Origin: Arthrobacter oryzae
GTDB lineage: Bacteria > Actinomycetota > Actinomycetes > Actinomycetales > Micrococcaceae
NCBI RefSeq assembly: GCF_003634095.1
Contig: NZ_RBIR01000003.1
Span: forward strand, 124,001-188,000
Direction: 5' to 3'
DNA length: 64,000 nucleotides
Positions 51,262-60,384 of the stretch are shown here, piece after piece. Numbering within the stretch: the stretch's first letter is position 1; each line of letters starts with the position of its first letter. The translations under genes and the position numbers were made by a program. Under the pieces are notes generated by a model. It saw only the letters and a list, made by a program, of their open reading frames with translations, did not search any database and was not told where the DNA came from.

Positions 51262-52146
51262 TCAGCGGGACAGCGTGGCCAGTGCCGTTGCCGCGAACGC
51301 TCTGGCGGAGGAATCCCAGCGGCCGAGCAACGCCTGGAGGTTCTCACCGTCTGCCCGGTGGGCGGTGGTCTGTTCCTCAAGGACCGCCAGGACGCCGGTG
51401 CGCAGCTCGGTATTGAAGTTGACCTTTCCCACATTCATGGCCGCCGCCTTGACCAGTTCCTCCGGCGGAATGCCTGAGGCGCCGTGCAGGACCAGCGGGA
51501 TCCGGGTCCGCACCGCGATGTCCTGGAGCACGTCCCAGCGCAGCCGGGGCTCCCCCTTGTACTTTCCATGGACGTTGCCCACCGCCACGGCGAGCAGCTG
51601 GGCTCCGGTGCGGGACACGAAGTCCTCCACCAGGGCGGAGTCCGTGAGGCCGGCGGGCCCGTCGGCGGCCGTGCTGCCTGCGCTGTCCGCGGCGCCGGTC
51701 CCGAAGGCCCGGTCCTCGTCGCCGGCGAGTCCGCCGAGTTCGGCTTCAATCACGACGTCGGCCCTCCCCTGCGCCGCCAGGGCCGCACGCACGCCCCGGA
51801 CCAGGGCGATGTTGTCCTCGTACGGCAGCGAGGACCCGTCCACCAGCACCGAGTCCGCCCCGGCGCTGACGGCGTCGGCGATTACCTGCGGGTCGCTGGC
51901 GTGGTCCAGCTGCACCGCAACCGGCACGCCGGCCGCGTCGGCGAGTCCGCGGAGGGCGGCGATCAGCCGCAGCCCGTTGGGCGTGGCCGCGGTCTTGGGC
52001 GCGACGAGCAGGATGGCGCCGCGGCCGGATTCCTCGGCCGCGCCCACAACGGCAAGCGCGGTGGTGAAGTCGTAGCAGGTGAACGCCGGTACCGCCGAGC
52101 CCTGCTGCAGGGCGGCGCCGACCACGGTGTCGAGTTGGGTACGCAT
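51262..52146 (-). CDS. Class II fructose-bisphosphate aldolase-like enzyme in acid-sugar operon
   Basis: 294 residues. Class II zinc aldolase motifs are VAVQLDHASD (catalytic Asp and zinc His), GADSVLVDGSSLPYEDN, IEAELGGLAG, VGNVHGKYKGEPRL (second zinc His), LVLHGASGIP (third zinc His) and VGKVNFNTELR. It has a 20-residue Ala/Gly insertion near residue 150. These enzymes generate DHAP as an enediolate. In this operon it occupies the place usually filled by OtnC, so it may release DHAP from a four-carbon keto acid phosphate; that is inference. It starts at a TGATG overlap with the permease gene. Confidence 0.88.
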   Translation of the reverse strand: MRTQLDTVVGAALQQGSAVPAFTCYDFTTALAVVGAAEESGRGAILLVAPKTAATPNGLRLIAALRGLADAAGVPVAVQLDHASDPQVIADAVSAGADSVLVDGSSLPYEDNIALVRGVRAALAAQGRADVVIEAELGGLAGDEDRAFGTGAADSAGSTAADGPAGLTDSALVEDFVSRTGAQLLAVAVGNVHGKYKGEPRLRWDVLQDIAVRTRIPLVLHGASGIPPEELVKAAAMNVGKVNFNTELRTGVLAVLEEQTTAHRADGENLQALLGRWDSSARAFAATALATLSR

Positions 52147-53612
52147 CAGGCGCTCAGGCCTCCCACCAGGATCCAGGCCACGAACGTCAGGGCGAAGCCC
52201 GCCAGCCCCAGCACAGTGGTCAGTACGGTCCAGGTCCTGAGACCGTCGGCAACGGTCAGGCCGTAGTACCGGACCACCACCCAGAAGCCGGCGTCGGTCA
52301 CGTGGGACAGGCCGAGGGCGCCAAAGCCGATGGCGATCACGATCACGGCAATCTGCGCCGGCGTGTAGCCGCCGCCGGCAACGGCGGAGGAGAGCAGCCC
52401 GGCCGTGGTGACGATCGCGACGGTGGCGGAGCCCTGGGCGGCGCGGAGGGCCAGCGAGATGATGAAGCCCAGGAGCAGCAGCGGCACGCCCAGCGTGTCG
52501 AGGGATTCGGAGAGAGCCTTGCCGATCCCGCTCACCTGCAGGACGCTGCCGAACACGCCGCCGGCCGCGACGACCATGAGGATGGAGGCGATCGGGGGCA
52601 GGGCGCCTTCGAAGATTTCCCCGGTTTCAGTCAGCGACCAGCGGCGGCGGACGGCGAGCAGGACGAAGGAAAGCCCAACGGCCACCAGAAGGGCGAAGAC
52701 GGGGTTGCCGACGAAGGCTGCGACGCCGTACCAGAAGTCGTTCTTGTCGATCACGAGGGTGCCGATCGTGCCGAGGAGGATCAGGGCGATCGGGGTGGCG
52801 ATGAGGAAGATGATCAGGGCCGGGCGGGGCGGGGCCAGGGCTTTGCTGCCCGGGCCCTCGTGGCCAACACGGACCATGGTGCCGGAGCCGAACTCGTCCA
52901 CCTGGGCCTTTACGGTGGGCAGAAGATCGTAGTTCGTGCGGTTCATGATGGACGCGACCCAGTAGGACAGGAAGCCCAGCGGCACGCAGATCGTCAGGGA
53001 GATCAGGGCGATCAGGCCGATGTCGGCGCCGAGCACACCGGCGCCGGCGACAATTCCCGGGTGCGGGGGGACGGCGACGTGGATGGCCAGCATGATGCCG
53101 GCCATGGGCAGGCCGAACTTCACCGGGTGGACATTGGCGATCTTGGAGAAGGCGTAGACGACCGGCACCAGGACGATGACGCCGACCTCGAAGAACACCG
53201 GAATAGCGACGAGGAAGCCGACGGCAGTGAGGGCCACGGCCACCCGCCGGGCGCCGAGCTTGGCGGTGAAGTGGTCGGCGAGGGACTGCACGCCGCCCGA
53301 GACCTCGATCATGCGCCCCAGGATCGCGCCGAGGCCGATCAGCAGGGCCACCTTGCCCATGGTGCTACCCACCCCGGCGGCCACCACGGTGAAGACGTCC
53401 TTGAGCGGGATCTGTGCGGCCACGGCCACCAGGACGCTGACGGTCAGGAGGGCCACGAAGGCCTGGATTTTGAAGCGGATGATCATGAGCAGCAGCAGGG
53501 CGACGCCGGCAACTGCGATGGTCAGCAGCAGCGGAGTTCCCAGCTCCACGGCCGGCTTGATGACGGGCGCGTCGGCCGCGCGCACCATCAGGGAATTGAG
53601 CAGGGGGGTCAT
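52146..53612 (-). CDS. GntP family acid-sugar permease
   Basis: 488 residues with about 13 membrane segments. Family features include FEVGVIVLVPVVYAFSKI, MAGIMLAIHVAVPPHPGIVA (the PPHPG motif of gluconate:H+ symporters) and GSATVAIVTTAGLLS. It should import an aldonate, here most likely threonate or erythronate, using proton symport, like YgbN in enterobacteria. It is linked to the aldolase by a TGATG overlap and separated from ltnD by 132 bp containing a hairpin. Confidence 0.93.
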   Translation of the reverse strand: MTPLLNSLMVRAADAPVIKPAVELGTPLLLTIAVAGVALLLLMIIRFKIQAFVALLTVSVLVAVAAQIPLKDVFTVVAAGVGSTMGKVALLIGLGAILGRMIEVSGGVQSLADHFTAKLGARRVAVALTAVGFLVAIPVFFEVGVIVLVPVVYAFSKIANVHPVKFGLPMAGIMLAIHVAVPPHPGIVAGAGVLGADIGLIALISLTICVPLGFLSYWVASIMNRTNYDLLPTVKAQVDEFGSGTMVRVGHEGPGSKALAPPRPALIIFLIATPIALILLGTIGTLVIDKNDFWYGVAAFVGNPVFALLVAVGLSFVLLAVRRRWSLTETGEIFEGALPPIASILMVVAAGGVFGSVLQVSGIGKALSESLDTLGVPLLLLGFIISLALRAAQGSATVAIVTTAGLLSSAVAGGGYTPAQIAVIVIAIGFGALGLSHVTDAGFWVVVRYYGLTVADGLRTWTVLTTVLGLAGFALTFVAWILVGGLSA

Positions 53613-53693
53613 GAAGGGTGTCTCCTTTGACAGGAATATTGTCCGGCGAGTCAGTCGCGGTAAACAGTGGAGGGGAACAGCGGAGGGGAGGGT

Positions 53694-53727
53694 CCGACGA
53701 CGGCGGAGGGGGGACCGCCGTCGTCGG
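53694..53727 (-). terminator. Intra-operon hairpin between ltnD and the permease gene
   Basis: Perfect 13-bp arms CCGACGACGGCGG (53694-53706) and CCGCCGTCGTCGG (53715-53727) with an 8-base loop, 17 bp after the ltnD stop. With no T run it may be a partial terminator, processing site or RNA stabiliser that lowers permease expression relative to the enzymes. Confidence 0.6.
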
Positions 53728-53744
53728 GGACGGGGGGTGGCTGG

Positions 53745-54644
53745 CTAGGCGGTGCGCTTGGTGGGCGCGAGCACCTTGATGACGGCGGAGTCATCGGCGG
53801 CGGCGAGGCCTTGCGCCTGGCCCAGGAGGTAGAGCTGTTCCGCGGCGGCGGCCACGGGGGCGGCAAGGCCGGCGGCGCGGGTGGCCTTGCCGACGATCCC
53901 CATGTCCTTGACGAAGATGTCCAGCCGGCTGAGGACCTCGGCGCCGTTCCCGGTGTAGGCCTCCAGGATGCGCGGGCCGCGGTTGGAGAGCATGAAGGAG
54001 CCCGCGGCGCCGGCTTCGAGGGCGGCCAGGGTCTTGGCCTGGTCCAGGCCCAGGGCGTCGGCCAGCGCCATGGCCTCGGCTGCGGCGGCGATGTGGATGC
54101 CGCAGAGCAGCTGGTTGACCGTCTTGAGGGCCTGGCCGTCGCCGGGCTTGTCGCCCACCACGGTCAGGGTGGAGGCGAGCAGGTCAAGGGCCGGGCGGGC
54201 CTTCTCCCGGGCCTCGGGTGATGCGCCCACCACGATCAGCAGGTCGCCCTCACCGGCACGCTTGGGGCCGCCGGACAGCGGGGCATCAACCAGCTCGACG
54301 CCGTATCCGGCCAGGCGGTCAACGGTGGCCGGGATGGCGTCGGTGCCCACGGTGCTGCCCAGGATCACGACGGCGCCCGGCTTCAGCACGGAGGCCACGC
54401 CGTTCTCGCCGAAGAGGACGTCGTTGAGCTGCTCACCGTTGCGCACTGCCAGCAGCAGCGCGTCGGCGCCTTCCGAGGCTTTCCGGGCGGAGGCGAAGGT
54501 GCGGATGCCGGCCTCTTCGGCCAGCTTCAGGCGCGGCTCGGCGATGTCGAAGCCGTGGACGGTGAGCTGGCTTGCCAGGCGCGTGGCCATGGGCAGGCCC
54601 ATGGCGCCGAGGCCCAGGACGGTGACGGTGTAGTTGCTGGTCAT
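53745..54644 (-). CDS. ltnD: NAD-dependent L-threonate/tetronate dehydrogenase-like
   Basis: 299 residues from ATG 54644, preceded by GGAGAA; an ATG 12 bp earlier lacks a site. It belongs to the beta-hydroxyacid dehydrogenase family: VTVLGLGAMGLPMATRLA binds NAD, ELVDAPLSGGPKRAGEGDL is the substrate-binding signature, and GQALKTVNQLLCG contains the catalytic Lys. In characterised operons with DUF1537 kinases, LtnD oxidises L-threonate or D-erythronate at C2. The name is by operon context; 3-hydroxyisobutyrate dehydrogenase would be the sequence-only guess. Confidence 0.82.
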   Translation of the reverse strand: MTSNYTVTVLGLGAMGLPMATRLASQLTVHGFDIAEPRLKLAEEAGIRTFASARKASEGADALLLAVRNGEQLNDVLFGENGVASVLKPGAVVILGSTVGTDAIPATVDRLAGYGVELVDAPLSGGPKRAGEGDLLIVVGASPEAREKARPALDLLASTLTVVGDKPGDGQALKTVNQLLCGIHIAAAAEAMALADALGLDQAKTLAALEAGAAGSFMLSNRGPRILEAYTGNGAEVLSRLDIFVKDMGIVGKATRAAGLAAPVAAAAEQLYLLGQAQGLAAADDSAVIKVLAPTKRTA

Positions 54645-54695
54645 GGTGTTCTCCATCGAATGAGGTGTTGTGGCGTGCGGTGGGGATGTGCGCGG

Positions 54696-56195
54696 TCAGG
54701 GGGCCGCTGGGGAGAAAGTGTTGCTGAGCTTGCGGGTGACCTGGGCCAGGGACTGGTCATCTCCCACGTTGCCGGCGAAGACGATGTACGGGATGCCCTT
54801 GGCGGGCCCGTCCACCGGTTCCCACAGGCTGACGATGCCCGGCAGCATGGGGCCGCGGACGATCGCGTGCCGGATTTCCAGGCCGTGGGCGGCGACGTCC
54901 GAGGACGTGATGCCGCCCTTGGCGATCACGAAGCGGGGCGGGAAGGTCTTGAGCGTGCGGTTCACCACGGCCACGACGGCGGCCGACACGGTGCGGGCGA
55001 TCCGCAGGCTCTCGGCGGCGTCGGCGGTCTTGATCAGCAGCCGGCTCGTGTGCACGATTACGTCGCCGCCGCGGAGGGCCGTAACCACCGTGCCAACGGT
55101 GTCGTCCAGGTATTCCCCCGCGTCGTGGCCGAGGAGTTTTTCGACGTCGATCTCCACGATCCGTGCCGCGCTGTGCTGTTCGGTGAGGGCCTTGAGCTGG
55201 CGGGTGGTGACCCCGACATGCGAGCCGACGACGATCAGGCCGCCGGCAGCCGACGGGGTGTTGCCGGCATATGCTTCCTCACCGCTGAGCTCGGCGCGGA
55301 TTTCCTGGCCGATCCGTGCCCGGACAAACGGCGGTCCCACCCGGTAGAGCAGCTTCTTGCCGCGGCGTTCGGCTTCCTCCAGGCCCAGGGCCAGGGCGCG
55401 GAGATCGTTTTCGGTGACAATGTCCGCGACGATCGGAGTTGATCCGGTGGCGGCGTCGACGGCATCGGCAATGGCCTTGGCGGAGATCAGCGGATCGGCG
55501 GAGGCCCGAATGACGTTCAGGTCCAGCACGATCACCGAATCCGCGGGGAACCGGCCCTTCGACTTCTCCTCCACGTACTTGGCCATCTCCGAATTGGCGA
55601 AGCCGAAGCTGGCGTCCCTGGCAAATTCGGTCTCCGCGACGGGGGTAAGCTGCCCGGCGTCAGCGCCCGTGCCGCGCGTGAAGTGCACCCCGCCGATCGT
55701 CACGCGGCCGGCGTCCGGGAACGCCGGAACAATCACGACGCCGTCCGTCGCCTCGCCGCTGACGGCCGTGACGGTGGCCGCAATGACGTCCGGCTCGAGC
55801 GGGTAGTGGCCGCGGAGGGTGGAATCGCTGCGGCTGACGAAGCTGAGCCGCAGGGCCGGGTCAGCCGACGCGGCCGCCAGGGCATTGCGGACGATTTCCT
55901 CATTGCGGGACGCCGCCTCTGCCGGGTCAAGGCTGCGGGTGTTGGTCAGCACGTAGACCGCGCGCTGGCGCTGGCCGTCGACTTCGTAGGCGAAGGCCCA
56001 GGCGAAGTCGGCCACGTCCCAGCGGGTGAGGACGGGAAGGTTCGCTACGGACTGCGTGCCGGTGGGGTCGTCGTCGAGCACTACCAGGACACGGCGGGAA
56101 ACCTCGGACGAGGCTGCCACGCTGTCCGCCACTAGCCGGGCGGGGATCTGTACTTCCGCGGGGAAAGCGGCCAGCACGTCTGCTTCGAGGGGCAC
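54696..56195 (-). CDS. otnK: Four-carbon acid sugar kinase (DUF1537)
   Basis: 499 residues from a probable GTG at 56195, which has GGAG six bases upstream; an ATG four codons earlier has none. N-terminal VLVVLDDDPTGTQSVANLPV and SFVSRSDSTLRGHYPLE are the substrate-domain motifs; C-terminal FVIAKGGITSSDVAAHGL and VSLWEPVDGPAKGIPYIVFA then GNVGDD form the nucleotide domain. DUF1537 kinases phosphorylate 3-oxo-tetronate, D-threonate or related acids at O4 with ATP. It is the first gene of the operon and is divergent from the FadR-type regulator. Confidence 0.9.
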   Translation of the reverse strand: MPLEADVLAAFPAEVQIPARLVADSVAASSEVSRRVLVVLDDDPTGTQSVANLPVLTRWDVADFAWAFAYEVDGQRQRAVYVLTNTRSLDPAEAASRNEEIVRNALAAASADPALRLSFVSRSDSTLRGHYPLEPDVIAATVTAVSGEATDGVVIVPAFPDAGRVTIGGVHFTRGTGADAGQLTPVAETEFARDASFGFANSEMAKYVEEKSKGRFPADSVIVLDLNVIRASADPLISAKAIADAVDAATGSTPIVADIVTENDLRALALGLEEAERRGKKLLYRVGPPFVRARIGQEIRAELSGEEAYAGNTPSAAGGLIVVGSHVGVTTRQLKALTEQHSAARIVEIDVEKLLGHDAGEYLDDTVGTVVTALRGGDVIVHTSRLLIKTADAAESLRIARTVSAAVVAVVNRTLKTFPPRFVIAKGGITSSDVAAHGLEIRHAIVRGPMLPGIVSLWEPVDGPAKGIPYIVFAGNVGDDQSLAQVTRKLSNTFSPAAP

Positions 56196-56267
56196 TATGC
56201 ACTCCATTGTGTGGGATCGATCGGTGGAAAGCCGCGGTTCGCCGGGAACCGCAGAAAGGTACAAATG

Positions 56268-56286
56268 TAAGATGTCAGACATCTTA
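56268..56286. promoter_or_regulatory. Perfect 19-bp palindromic operator
   Basis: TAAGATGTCAGACATCTTA is symmetric around one central base. It lies in the divergent region between otnK and the FadR-type regulator and contains TGTCAGACA, similar to the T.GT...AC.A core of FadR-subfamily sites. It is probably bound by the adjacent regulator and controls both directions. Confidence 0.8.
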
Positions 56287-56410
56287 TGGATGAATGCTAG
56301 TGTGGCATACGGCACAACGACGCGCAAGTAGACTTGGCCATCAGAAGCACGCCGGGAGGGAAGACCTCAGGCAGGGCTTCAAGCAAAGCGGAGTCGCTGG
56401 ACGGGGAGAA

Positions 56411-57121
56411 TTGGCTAGGAAATCGCTGGTCGGCGTAGTGGCCGACGAACTGCTGGACCGGATCATTGCCGGGGAGTTTCCGCCCGGCGCGAGCGTCCCC
56501 GGCGAACTCGAGCTCAGCTCCCGTCACGAGGTCAGCCGAATGACCGTGCGCGAGGCCATGAAGACCCTCGAAGCCCAGCGGATTCTCAGCGTGGAACGCG
56601 GGCGCGGCACATTTGTTAATCCGGTGAACCGCTGGGGCTCCCTGGACGCCGTGCTGCGGGCCGCGTCGGAGGGCACAAACGACGCCTCGGCAGCGGTTCA
56701 GCTCATCGAGCTGCGCCGGATGCTGGAGACCGGCGCCTGCGAACTGGCCGCCGGGCGGATGACGGACTCCGACCTCGAGATGCTCGCCGCGCAGGTGGAA
56801 AAGATGAGGCGGGCGCACGGGGCCGACGATTTGGCCGCATTCGTGGAGGCGGACCTCGCCTTCCACGACCTCATCCTGCAGGCCTCGGAAAACGTCTTTG
56901 TCGCGGTGCTGTTTGAGCCGCTGCACCGCATCCTGGAAAAACGGCGGACCGAAACGTCCCAGGTGCCGGACATCCAGGAGCACGCCATCGGACACCACCA
57001 GAACATCCTGGATGCCCTGGCATCACGGGACCCGCACCGCGCCCGTGACGCCATGGACGCGCACATGCAGCAGACTCTTGATGACCTGAAGACCTACGTG
57101 CTGGCCGACGGCGCCGCCTGA
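56411..57121 (+). CDS. GntR family (FadR subfamily) transcriptional regulator
   Basis: 236 residues from a TTG at 56411. The winged HTH covers residues 1-75: VVADELLDRIIAGEFPPGAS then VSRMTVREAMKTLEAQRILS and RGRGTFV. The C-terminal FCD domain shows the metal-site residues in DLAFHDLILQ and HHQNILDALASRDPHRARDA. It likely senses the acid sugar or its phosphate and controls the divergent operon through the palindrome at 56268-56286. The start is not certain because GGGGAG is only 2-3 bases from the TTG; the longer frame would extend through the operator-proximal DNA. Confidence 0.88.
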   Translation: MARKSLVGVVADELLDRIIAGEFPPGASVPGELELSSRHEVSRMTVREAMKTLEAQRILSVERGRGTFVNPVNRWGSLDAVLRAASEGTNDASAAVQLIELRRMLETGACELAAGRMTDSDLEMLAAQVEKMRRAHGADDLAAFVEADLAFHDLILQASENVFVAVLFEPLHRILEKRRTETSQVPDIQEHAIGHHQNILDALASRDPHRARDAMDAHMQQTLDDLKTYVLADGAA

Positions 57122-57180
57122 CCTGCCGGGCCGGCCGCGCGCGTAGGCGCCTCAAGACTGCCGGGCCGGCCGGACGGTGC

Positions 57181-57471
<291 letters not shown>

Positions 57472-57473
57472 TC

Positions 57474-57489
57474 ATACCCCCCTGAGTAT
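57474..57489. promoter_or_regulatory. Candidate CsoR/CstR operator ATACCCCCCTGAGTAT
   Basis: ATAC and GTAT arms flank a C-rich centre, the usual form of sites for this family. It is 36 bp upstream of the sensor gene and also upstream of the divergent SGNH hydrolase, so it could regulate both. Confidence 0.65.
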
Positions 57490-57586
57490 TTGGCCTGCCT
57501 CGGCAGGGGGCCGGCCAGGGACGCTCCAAAACCGAAACCGGACGCCCCGCCGCCGTCCTGCAAGGGGCCTAAGTACCTAGCGCGGC

Positions 57587-58549
57587 ATGAATTATCAGCG
57601 TATTGCTGGTGATGTGAACGCCGCCAGGTCCCTCGAGCCGGGCGCCGGCCATACCGGCGCCAACCTCCCTGCCGCGGGGCTGTGGCACCCCGGGGAGCAA
57701 AGCACCGCATCCGGGCGCCCCGGCGGCCGGCGTCCGCAGAGCTGGAGCCGTTACGTGGCCATCGGGGATTCGTTCACCGCCGGCGTGGGCGACCCTGAGC
57801 CGCTGAGCCCGGGCGGCATGCGGGGGTGGGCGGACCGCATCGCGGAGGAGCTCGGCGAGGGCCGCGGCGAGTTCGGCTATGCCAATCTGGCCATCAGCGG
57901 AATGGTCCTGCGCGACATCATCGACCAGCAGCTCGGCCCTGCCCTGAGCCTGAAGCCGGATCTCGTCACGCTCTCGGCCGGCGGGAACGACCTCGTTTTC
58001 CACCGCGGAGATCCGGACCGGATGGCCGCCGCCCTCGACGACGCCGTGGTGACCCTCTCGGCTGCCGGCGCCACGGTGGTCCTGTTCACCGGGCCGGACT
58101 GGGGCGAGACCGCCGTGTTCGGGCACATCCGGGGGAAAGTCGCCGTCTTCAACGAGAATATCCGCGTCATCGCCGCCCGGCACGACGCCGTCATCGCTGA
58201 TTTGTGGGCGCTGCGGCAACTGAGCGACGCGCGGATGTGGGACCCGGACCGGCTGCACTTCTCACCGCTGGGCCACCACACCATAGCTGCCATGGTCCTG
58301 GACACGCTCAGCGTGCCGCACAGGCTGCAGCCGCTGGTGCCCAAGCCCATGCCGCCCGGCAACTGGCGCGAAACCCGGGCCAGCGACCTCGCCTGGATCG
58401 CGCACTACATGCTGCCTTGGATGGTGAGCCGGATCAGGCCCAGGGCCGACACCCTGCCCCGGCAGGCCAAGCGTCCGCTGCCGGGGCCACCCCCGGGGTT
58501 CGCCGGTCCCGGGCCCACGCCCCTAGTCCGGCCGGGCTCGGTCGGCTAG
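57587..58549 (+). CDS. SGNH/GDSL hydrolase
   Basis: 320 residues. Block I SRYVAIGDSFTAGVGDPEP with the nucleophile Ser is at about residue 60; block III SAGGNDLVFH supplies the Gly and Asn; block V DRLHFSPLGHHTIA supplies the catalytic Asp and His. It is an esterase or lipase of the SGNH fold. The first 50 residues look unstructured and no signal peptide is seen, so the true start may be further in. The C-terminal 40 residues are Pro/Arg-rich. The substrate is unknown. Confidence 0.88.
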   Translation: MNYQRIAGDVNAARSLEPGAGHTGANLPAAGLWHPGEQSTASGRPGGRRPQSWSRYVAIGDSFTAGVGDPEPLSPGGMRGWADRIAEELGEGRGEFGYANLAISGMVLRDIIDQQLGPALSLKPDLVTLSAGGNDLVFHRGDPDRMAAALDDAVVTLSAAGATVVLFTGPDWGETAVFGHIRGKVAVFNENIRVIAARHDAVIADLWALRQLSDARMWDPDRLHFSPLGHHTIAAMVLDTLSVPHRLQPLVPKPMPPGNWRETRASDLAWIAHYMLPWMVSRIRPRADTLPRQAKRPLPGPPPGFAGPGPTPLVRPGSVG

Positions 58550-58600
58550 TCTGCAGGAACGGCCCACAGCCGACATCGATGGCGATCACGAGGAGCGAAG

Positions 58601-58810
58601 TTGTCTAATCACACCTACAGCATTTCTGAAATTGTCGGAACCTCGAATGAGGGCGTCGATGCGGCCGTCCGGAACGGCATCGCCGAGGCCGCCAAGACCC
58701 TGCGCAACCTTGACTGGTTTGAAGTGAAGGAGATCCGCGGCCACTTGGAAAACGGGCAGATCGCCGACTGGCAGGTCACCATCAAGCTCGGGTTCCGCCT
58801 GGAGCGCTAG
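58601..58810 (+). CDS. Dodecin family flavin-binding protein
   Basis: 69 residues from a TTG at 58601 with AGGAG upstream. SISEIVGTSNEGVDAAVRNG and AKTLRNLDWFEVKEIRGHLE are diagnostic; the Trp in LDWFEV stacks on flavin. Dodecins assemble as hollow dodecamers that store riboflavin, FMN or CoA in the cytosol. It is 51 bp after the SGNH hydrolase on the same strand. Confidence 0.93.
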   Translation: MSNHTYSISEIVGTSNEGVDAAVRNGIAEAAKTLRNLDWFEVKEIRGHLENGQIADWQVTIKLGFRLER

Positions 58811-58912
58811 CCCCCCGCCCACGCCGGGGACGGCATGCGCCGGCCCCGGCGTGGGCGGACATCATCCGCAACGCGTCACGACGGAGGAGGTCAGGACGGA
58901 GAGGAGCGCGTC

Positions 58913-59884
58913 ATGCGCTACACGCATTTGGGCCGCTCCGGCCTGACCATCTCACGCCTGTGCCTGGGCACCATGAACTTCGGCCAGCAGACCGAGGAGA
59001 CGCAGGCTTTCGCAATCATGGACACCGCGCAGGCCGCCGGCATCAATTTCTTCGACACCGCCAATGTGTATGGCGGATCGAGCCACCGCGGCTGGACGGA
59101 GGAAATCCTCGGCCGCTGGTTCGCCCAGGGAGCCGAGCGCCGCGAGCGGACGGTGCTTGCCACCAAGCTGTACGGCACCATGACGGACAAGCCCAATGAG
59201 TCCAAGCTCTCGGCCCTGCACATCCGCCGGGCGCTCGATGCCAGCCTCAAGCGGCTGCAGACGGACTACATCGACCTCTACCAGTTCCATCACGTGGACC
59301 GGAATACGCCGTGGGAGGAGATCTGGCAAGCAATAGAGGTTGCCGTCCAGCAGGGCAAAATCCTCTACACCGGCAGCAGCAACTTCGCGGGCTGGCACAT
59401 TGCACGCGCCCAGGAATCGGCGGCCCGCCGCAATTACAACGGGCTGATCAGCGAGCAATCCATCTATAACCTGCTGACCCGGGACGTTGAACTAGAGGTG
59501 ATCCCCGCCGCCCAGCAGTACGGCCTCGGGATCCTGCCGTGGTCACCGCTGCACGGCGGCGTGCTGGGCGGCGTCCTCAAGCAGGAGCGCGACGGCGTGC
59601 GCCGCACCACCGGACGGGCCCTTGAGGCGCTCAAGGCGCACCAGAAACAGATCCGGAGATACGAGGACTTTGCCGAGGAACTGGGGCACGAACCCGCGGA
59701 CGTGGCGCTGGCGTGGTTGCTTCATCAGCCGGCAGTCTCTGCTGCGATCGTCGGCCCGCGAACCCTCGAACAGCTCCACGGCGCCATCAGGGCCCACAAG
59801 CTGAAGCTTGACGCGGGCGCCCTCAAGCGTCTCGACGAGATTTTCCCGGGCCACCGCACGGCCCCCGAAGACTACGCGTGGTAA
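58913..59884 (+). CDS. Aldo/keto reductase
   Basis: 323 residues from ATG 58913 with GAGAGGAG upstream. The TIM-barrel AKR shows FFDTANVYGGSSHRG (catalytic Asp and Tyr), ATKLYGTM in place of the usual K-containing strand, YIDLYQFHHVD (catalytic His) and the NADPH site AIVGPRTLEQLHGAI. It resembles YajO/Tas-type reductases (AKR11/12). The substrate is unknown. Confidence 0.92.
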   Translation: MRYTHLGRSGLTISRLCLGTMNFGQQTEETQAFAIMDTAQAAGINFFDTANVYGGSSHRGWTEEILGRWFAQGAERRERTVLATKLYGTMTDKPNESKLSALHIRRALDASLKRLQTDYIDLYQFHHVDRNTPWEEIWQAIEVAVQQGKILYTGSSNFAGWHIARAQESAARRNYNGLISEQSIYNLLTRDVELEVIPAAQQYGLGILPWSPLHGGVLGGVLKQERDGVRRTTGRALEALKAHQKQIRRYEDFAEELGHEPADVALAWLLHQPAVSAAIVGPRTLEQLHGAIRAHKLKLDAGALKRLDEIFPGHRTAPEDYAW

Positions 59885-60017
59885 GCCTCCGGCTCCGACA
59901 ACAGTCCCGGAAATGCGGCCGCCCGCGGCGTGAATCGGCTTGATCTATGCGGCGGAAAGCGCCCGGTCCCGGGGCGCGGCCCGGCGGCACCCCACGGTGC
60001 CGGGTGGCCCTTTTATA

Positions 60018-60031
60018 CTAAGCATGATTAG
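60018..60031. promoter_or_regulatory. Palindrome CTAAGCATGATTAG upstream of the GlsB-like gene
   Basis: Within ATACTAA(N6)TTAGTAT, 7-bp arms mirror each other around GCATGA. It lies about 72 bp upstream of the gene and resembles 8679-8692. It may be part of a stress promoter. Confidence 0.45.
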
Positions 60032-60102
60032 TATTAGGGCAGAAGGATGAAGCGCACCCGGCGATCCGGGTGCCTCCTCAATGAAGAAGAAGGAACGACA
60101 AA

Positions 60103-60366
60103 ATGGGTTTTTTCGCATTTCTGATTCTGGGCCTCATCGCCGGAGCCATCGCTAAGGCAATCCTCCCCGGACGTCAGGGCGGTGGCATCCTGATCACTCT
60201 GATCCTGGGTGTCGTCGGCGCCCTCCTGGGCGGATTCATCGGCGGCGCACTGTTCGGCGTGGGCATCAATGAGTTCTTCTCGCTGTCGACCTGGCTGCTG
60301 GCCATCGGCGGTGCGATCATCGTCCTGCTCGTTTACGGCATGATCAGCAAGCGTTCAGCCCGCTAA
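60103..60366 (+). CDS. GlsB/YeaQ/YmgE family stress membrane protein
   Basis: 87 residues. Three membrane segments are visible: FAFLILGLIAGAIAKAILPG, ILITLILGVVGALLGGFIGG and TWLLAIGGAIIVLLVYGMI. Glycine-rich packing and the start GFFAFLILGLIAGAIAK are typical of the transglycosylase-associated/GlsB family, induced by general stress in many bacteria. The leader contains GAAGAAGGA close to the ATG. A terminator follows. Confidence 0.92.
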   Translation: MGFFAFLILGLIAGAIAKAILPGRQGGGILITLILGVVGALLGGFIGGALFGVGINEFFSLSTWLLAIGGAIIVLLVYGMISKRSAR

Positions 60367-60384
60367 AGCGGGGTGTGACCGGAA

